Assembly: GCA_027078745.1 (NCBI GenBank) | Contig: JALWWO010000002.1 | Coordinates: 62,001 to 126,000 of the forward strand | Direction of reading: 5' to 3' | Source of the DNA: Chromatiaceae bacterium | Lineage (GTDB): Bacteria > Pseudomonadota > Gammaproteobacteria > Chromatiales > Chromatiaceae | Length of the DNA: 64,000 bases | Part shown: piece after piece, positions 56,748 to 64,000 of the stretch | How the letters are laid out: every line of letters starts with the position of its first letter | How positions within the stretch are numbered: position 1 is the stretch's first letter | Made by a program: the position numbers and the translations under genes | Notes under the pieces: model-generated | Told to the model about the DNA's origin: nothing | Seen by the model: only the letters and a program-made list of their open reading frames with translations | Databases searched by the model: none

Positions 56748-57378
56748 CTTCCATTCGATGGGCGCAGCGCTCCACCCGCCGTTCCAACCAGCTGTGCGCG
56801 ATGAGCGTGGGCACCGCCACGGAAAGCCCCATGGCGGTGGTCAGCAAGGCTTGCCAGATGCCACCGGAAAGGATCGCGGGATCTACCTGAGTTCCGGCAC
56901 TTTCCAGCTGCTGAAAAGCCTGGATCATCCCCAGCACCGTGCCCAACAAGCCGAGCAGAGGGCTGAGATTCGCGATGATCTCCAGGGGTCGGAGATAGCT
57001 GCGCAGCATTTCCAACTGATTGCCCGCAACTCGCAGGAGTTCTTCCCGTAACAGGGACTGGGGGAGGGTTTCGCGGCTCAAGCCCTGCATCGCCAGATAG
57101 ACGACCTTCGCCACGGGCTGGCGAGCATCCGCTAACAACGCTCTAGCAGCTTCCGATTCCCCTTCACACCAGTGTTGCAGGGCCTGCTGCACGATACGAT
57201 CGCGCCCTAAACCCAGACGGGCGAATTGCCAGAGTTTGATGAGGAAGATGCTGAGGGCGAAGATGGACAGCAGCAGCAGGATCAGCACCACTGGCCCGCC
57301 GAGTTCCAGCAACCATTGAACCGGTGCTAAGACCGCGTCCAAGATCGTCGAGGCGCCAGCGGGGGCGAGCTGTGGCAT
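56707..57378 (-). CDS. ExbB/MotA/TolQ proton channel protein
   Basis: 223 residues with three membrane helices. GPVVLILLLLSIFALSIFLIK is helix 1; NLSPLLGLLGTVLGMIQAF and GGIWQALLTTAMGLSVAVPTLIAHSWL hold the Thr residues conserved in the channel. It surrounds the ExbD helices and energises TonB. It lies nine bases after an exported protein gene and overlaps exbD. Confidence 0.93.
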   Translation of the reverse strand: MPQLAPAGASTILDAVLAPVQWLLELGGPVVLILLLLSIFALSIFLIKLWQFARLGLGRDRIVQQALQHWCEGESEAARALLADARQPVAKVVYLAMQGLSRETLPQSLLREELLRVAGNQLEMLRSYLRPLEIIANLSPLLGLLGTVLGMIQAFQQLESAGTQVDPAILSGGIWQALLTTAMGLSVAVPTLIAHSWLERRVERCAHRMEDAITRVFTRALRT

Positions 57379-57387
57379 AAAAGATTC

Positions 57388-57798
57388 CTATTTAATCAAG
57401 GCCACCTTGCTGCGGGAAGAGACGGAGAGCAGATCCAAGCAGCTTTCCCGAAAGGGTTGGCATTCCAGAATGTCATTGACGAGCACCCGACCGACCGAAG
57501 TACACGGGGTGTTCGGAACTTGAAAGAATTTAACCGTGGTTTTTCGCGCCGCTAATGGAGCCGCATTGAGGAGTAAACGCTGTTGAATGAGCCCGTCTTG
57601 ATCGAAGAACACGAGTTCTAATTGCAATTCCCTGAATGGAGAGGAGAGCTGATTCTGAAAGACCAGGTAAAAGGCACAGTGCTGCCCTCGTTGTTCCAAT
57701 TTATTGAGTTCCAAATGCAGCCCTGGTTTCTCTTCCGCAAAGCTGATCGAAGAACTCCCCAGACAGCACAGGATGAGCAGGAATCGAGGAAAGGACAA
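57388..57798 (-). CDS. Exported protein at the head of the exb-tonB operon
   Basis: 136 residues with a signal peptide ending near SFAEE. LHLELNKLEQRGQHCAFYLVFQNQLSSPFRELQLELVFFDQDG, then GRVLVNDILECQ and CLDLLSVSSRSKVALIK. This beta-rich periplasmic protein resembles one commonly found next to exbBD in proteobacteria, as I recall; its function is not known. Two Cys pairs could form disulfides. Confidence 0.75.
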   Translation of the reverse strand: MSFPRFLLILCCLGSSSISFAEEKPGLHLELNKLEQRGQHCAFYLVFQNQLSSPFRELQLELVFFDQDGLIQQRLLLNAAPLAARKTTVKFFQVPNTPCTSVGRVLVNDILECQPFRESCLDLLSVSSRSKVALIK

Positions 57799-57857
57799 GA
57801 CACGCTCCCAAGGTTCCCTAAAATTTTTAATCTAGCACGGGCATGAATTTCCGTCCA

Positions 57858-58328
57858 TCAATTGCCCAGGAGGAAATTAGCTGCAGGCACCGATTGCCAG
57901 CGCCCGCTGACCACCGCCAGCTCCCCATCCTCCTGCGCAGCGATCTTCAGTGCAAAGCGATAGGTCTCCGCCCGGAGGCCCGCCAGTTCCTGAGCGCTGG
58001 CGATGGGCTGGCCGGCCATGGCTACATAGACGATGGCTTGAGCTTCCAAGGGTACCTCCCGATCGATTTGCACCCAGGGTACCCGCGTCAAAAGATAGAC
58101 TTGCTGATGGGCGAGCAGGTAGCGGGCGATCAGCCCCAACACCGCCTTCTTATCCAAGCCATGGGAGTCTTTATAGGTATCGGCTACATAGTCGCGGAAG
58201 TCCATCCAGCGCCGATCTTCTGCGGAAGCTGTCATGGTGTCGATGAAAGCACGCACCCGCGCTTCTGGCGTTTGGGCTTCAGAACAACCGCCGAGCAGAA
58301 GAATTAAACCTAAGAAAATCGCTTTCAT
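57858..58328 (-). CDS. Predicted lipoprotein
   Basis: 156 residues from ATG 58328. Lipobox LLLGGC-SEAQ (Cys near residue 15) follows a short signal peptide. The mature domain (VRAFIDTMTASAEDRRWMDFRDYVADTYKD to ALKIAAQEDGELAVVSGRWQ) resembles small SnoaL/NTF2-like folds but no family is certain. The start lies six bases after the T-run of the tRNA-Pro terminator with no ribosome-binding site, so it may be translated from a very short leader. Confidence 0.75.
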   Translation of the reverse strand: MKAIFLGLILLLGGCSEAQTPEARVRAFIDTMTASAEDRRWMDFRDYVADTYKDSHGLDKKAVLGLIARYLLAHQQVYLLTRVPWVQIDREVPLEAQAIVYVAMAGQPIASAQELAGLRAETYRFALKIAAQEDGELAVVSGRWQSVPAANFLLGN

Positions 58329-58333
58329 GGGAC

Positions 58334-58363
58334 AAAAAAAAGGCTTAGGTATCTGCCTAAGCC
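58334..58363 (-). terminator. Terminator of tRNA-Pro
   Basis: Eight-base stem GGCTTAGG / CCTAAGCC with a six-base loop followed by eight T residues on the minus strand. Confidence 0.9.
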
Positions 58364-58367
58364 GTGT

Positions 58368-58446
<79 letters not shown>

Positions 58447-58456
58447 AAAGCCGCTT

Positions 58457-58485
58457 AGCTTAGCCCTTGGATCGCGTCTTGTCAA
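58457..58485 (-). promoter_or_regulatory. Candidate promoter of tRNA-Pro
   Basis: TTGACA (58480-58485) and a weak TAAGCT (58457-58462), 17 bases apart, overlapping the end of the merR gene. Confidence 0.5.
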
Positions 58486-58847
58486 TCGAGCAGAGAGAGG
58501 GTTTCCTCGAGTTCCTGCCGGATCTGGCGGATGATCTGATGGCTCTGGGAAAGATCCTGTTTGGCGCTTTCCCCGGAAAGCTGTTGGCGCGCACCGCCGA
58601 TAGTATAGCCCTGTTCGTACAACAGGTTGCGGATTCGTCGCACCATGAGCACATCGTGGCGCTGGTAGTAGCGCCGATTGCCTCGCCGCTTGACGGGCTT
58701 GAGCTGGGGGAATTCCTGTTCCCAATAGCGCAGCACATGGGGCTTCACCCCACAGAGTTTGCTAACCTCACCGATGGTAAAGTAACGCTTGCCTGGGATA
58801 GGTGGGAGTTCACCGATAAATTTATCATTATCGCTTAGATCCCGCAT
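58482..58847 (-). CDS. MerR-family regulator downstream of ihfA
   Basis: 121 residues. [43 protein letters not shown] is the MerR winged helix; the C-terminal half is a short coiled coil ([18 protein letters not shown]) without metal-binding Cys. It follows ihfA with a 20-base overlap, the standard gammaproteobacterial arrangement. Targets unknown. Confidence 0.92.
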   Translation of the reverse strand: MRDLSDNDKFIGELPPIPGKRYFTIGEVSKLCGVKPHVLRYWEQEFPQLKPVKRRGNRRYYQRHDVLMVRRIRNLLYEQGYTIGGARQQLSGESAKQDLSQSHQIIRQIRQELEETLSLLD

Positions 58848-59127
58848 AGGTCTCTACCCGTGACTTGAGTTTCTGTCCTGGGCGGAAGGTGACGACGCGG
58901 CGGGCAGTGATGGGAATCTCTTCGCCAGTTTTCGGATTTCTACCCGGGCGCTGACCCTTTTCCCGTAGATCGAAGTTGCCAAAACCGGATAATTTCACGG
59001 GTTCTCCCCGCTCTAAGGCCGCGCGGATCTCTTCAAAGAAAAGATCTACCATTTCCTTGGCTTCCCGTTTATTCAACCCGAGCTTTTCGAATAGATAGTT
59101 CGCCATATCGGCTTTAGTCAGTGCCAT
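58828..59127 (-). CDS. ihfA: Integration host factor alpha subunit
   Basis: 99 residues. [35 protein letters not shown] and the beta-arm [27 protein letters not shown] are characteristic; the P in RPGRNP intercalates in bent DNA. Forms a heterodimer with IhfB. It follows pheT by three bases as in E. coli. Confidence 0.97.
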   Translation of the reverse strand: MALTKADMANYLFEKLGLNKREAKEMVDLFFEEIRAALERGEPVKLSGFGNFDLREKGQRPGRNPKTGEEIPITARRVVTFRPGQKLKSRVETYAGSKR

Positions 59128-59130
59128 CGC

Positions 59131-62985
<3,855 letters not shown>

Positions 62986-63030
62986 GACGGATTCTCCAGC
63001 AATCTTGAATCGGTAGCTTGGAACCGGCGA

Positions 63031-63228
63031 CTAGCTGTAGGGCAGCAGCCGCTTGGCGATCTTCACATCGGCCTTGTGCAGGGTCGCGGGTTCCCGCAGA
63101 TGGCGCTTGCGCTTGGTGGATTTCTTGGTGAGGATGTGCCGCCGGTGAGAGGCGTTCCGCTTGAATTGACCGGAGCCGGTGCGTGCGAAACGCTTGGCCG
63201 CCCCGCGGTTGGTTTTGATCTTGGGCAT
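63031..63228 (-). CDS. rpmI: Ribosomal protein L35
   Basis: 65 residues from ATG 63228: [20 protein letters not shown] and the basic [17 protein letters not shown]. Part of the infC-rpmI-rplT operon. Confidence 0.98.
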   Translation of the reverse strand: MPKIKTNRGAAKRFARTGSGQFKRNASHRRHILTKKSTKRKRHLREPATLHKADVKIAKRLLPYS

Positions 63229-63277
63229 GGGTTCACTCCGCAATTGTGATCGATTAGGCAGCCACTCGGACAGCCGG

Positions 63278-63796
63278 TTATTTCTTCTTCGGGGCCAGCA
63301 CCATAACCATCTGCCGCCCTTCCATCCGAGGCTGTTGTTCCACGGTGCTGATGTCTGCCAGGTCCTGTTCCACGCGCCGGAGCAACTTTAGCCCCAGATC
63401 CCGATGGGCGTGTTCCCGCCCTCGAAAGCGCATGGTTACCTTGGCCTTGTCCCCATCGGTTAGGAAACGGGTCAGGTTGCGCAGTTTGACCTGATAGTCT
63501 CCCTCATCCGTCCCGGGACGAAACTTGATTTCCTTGACCTGAATCTGCTTTTGCTTCTTCTTCGCCTCATGTTTCTTTTTCTTTTGATCGAACAGAAAAC
63601 GACCGAAATCCATGAGGCGGCAGACCGGTGGTTCCGCGTTGGGTACGATCTCCACGAGATCTAACCCCACTTCCTCAGCCTGTGCTAAGGCTTCCCGCAA
63701 GCTGAGTATGCCGACCTGTTTTCCTTCCGCGTCGATGAGCCGCACCCTGGGTGCACTGATCTCTTGGTTGACGCGGTTTCTCTTCGTAGCAGCGAT
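63278..63796 (-). CDS. infC: Translation initiation factor IF-3 with ATC start
   Basis: 172 residues when started at ATC 63796, which lies eight bases after GGGAGGA and gives the standard IF-3 N terminus ([21 protein letters not shown]). Starting at the first canonical codon (GTG at 63745) would delete 17 conserved residues. IF-3 bears an N-terminal domain ([23 protein letters not shown]), a Lys-rich linker and a C-terminal 30S-binding domain. Rare AUU/AUC starts let IF-3 repress its own translation. Confidence 0.97.
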   Translation of the reverse strand: MAATKRNRVNQEISAPRVRLIDAEGKQVGILSLREALAQAEEVGLDLVEIVPNAEPPVCRLMDFGRFLFDQKKKKHEAKKKQKQIQVKEIKFRPGTDEGDYQVKLRNLTRFLTDGDKAKVTMRFRGREHAHRDLGLKLLRRVEQDLADISTVEQQPRMEGRQMVMVLAPKKK

Positions 63797-63817
63797 CGCA
63801 GATTCCTCCCAATGGAT

Positions 63818-63850
63818 AAAAAGGGATCAGCCCAGTTTCGAACCGGGCTG
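63818..63850 (-). terminator. Terminator between thrS and infC
   Basis: CAGCCCGGTT / AACTGGGCTG stem (one G-U pair) with a CGA loop, followed by a five-T run on the minus strand. infC therefore may also have its own promoter or depend on read-through. Confidence 0.75.
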
Positions 63851-64000
63851 CTAATGTTTGCGGATCTCTTCTTCCCGAAGCCGAGCGATCAACGCTTCCA
63901 AACTCAGGGTGCCGAGATCCTTTCCCTGTCGCGTGCGCACAGCCAAGGTACGGTTTTCCAGCTCTCGATCGCCCAGGATGAGGAGATAGGGAATGCGCGC
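63851..64000 (-). CDS. thrS: Threonyl-tRNA synthetase, C-terminal end (partial)
   Basis: The last 49 codons are present; the gene enters from the right edge. The translation contains [22 protein letters not shown] and ends [10 protein letters not shown], matching the anticodon-binding domain at the ThrS C terminus. Directly upstream of infC, as in other gammaproteobacteria. Confidence 0.93.
   Translation of the reverse strand, partial: ARIPYLLILGDRELENRTLAVRTRQGKDLGTLSLEALIARLREEEIRKH

Overview
The window looks like chromosome from a sulfur-oxidising, denitrifying gammaproteobacterium. The gammaproteobacterial signal is gene order: thrS-infC-rpmI-rplT-pheS-pheT-ihfA-merR-tRNA-Pro at the right end, the hslV-hslU-DUF971 block, and a pilZ-holB pair. 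The lithotrophic signal is gene content: a flavocytochrome c sulfide dehydrogenase (fccAB), a rhodanese-tusA-dsrE2 sulfur-transfer cluster, a complete periplasmic nitrate reductase operon (napFDAGHBC) and a cytochrome c nitric oxide reductase locus (norCB, norQD and two norEF-like pairs) with a Dnr-type regulator. I cannot resolve the genus. No phage, insertion sequence, CRISPR array or rRNA operon was seen.

Layout. 1-1 kb: a partial lipoprotein and an AAA-type ATPase with altered Walker motifs. 1.1-4.7 kb: tetraheme NapC/NirT-like cytochrome, exported ankyrin protein, fccA, fccB. 4.7-16.8 kb: clpB behind a sigma-32-like promoter, feoC-like, moaE, a host-attachment-family protein, nhaA, hslVU, a NahK-like sugar kinase, a MESH1-like alarmone hydrolase, cysG, then rhd-tusA-dsrE2. 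16.9-23.4 kb: a LysR regulator, membrane proteins, hemDC, tRNA-Cys, pilZ, holB. 23.5-30 kb: nap operon. 30-41.4 kb: DUF2796 protein, Ser/Thr kinase, diheme cytochrome c, the nor genes on both strands, dnr, tRNA-Arg and a cytochrome P460-family protein. 41.4-54.6 kb: PAP2 phosphatase, rppH, a small exported peptide, an ABC exporter split over two strands, CHAD/PilZ/DUF1631 proteins, a nucleotidyltransferase-like protein, pgsA, one glycosyltransferase and a decayed stretch beside it. 54.6-64 kb: low-molecular-weight phosphatase, an exbB-exbD-exbD-tonB operon, a lipoprotein, tRNA-Pro, and the translation/ihfA block.

How it fits together. Sulfide would be oxidised in the periplasm by FccAB, and persulfide sulfur handled in the cytoplasm by rhodanese, TusA and DsrE2. 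Electrons can be spent on nitrate through NapC-NapB-NapA (with NapGH) and on nitric oxide through NorCB. FNR/Dnr-type boxes (TTGAT-N4-ATCAA-like) sit before napF, between the diheme cytochrome and norE, and between norC and dnr, so the nitrogen-oxide genes look like one regulon under the Dnr-like protein encoded here. MoaE (molybdopterin for NapA), CysG (siroheme) and HemC/HemD supply cofactors.

Most notable points: the fcc operon carries its own tetraheme quinol-type cytochrome closely resembling NapC; the nor locus has two separate NorE/NorF-like pairs facing each other; infC starts with ATC; and a 61-residue exported peptide with its own strong promoter lies divergent to a two-permease exporter.
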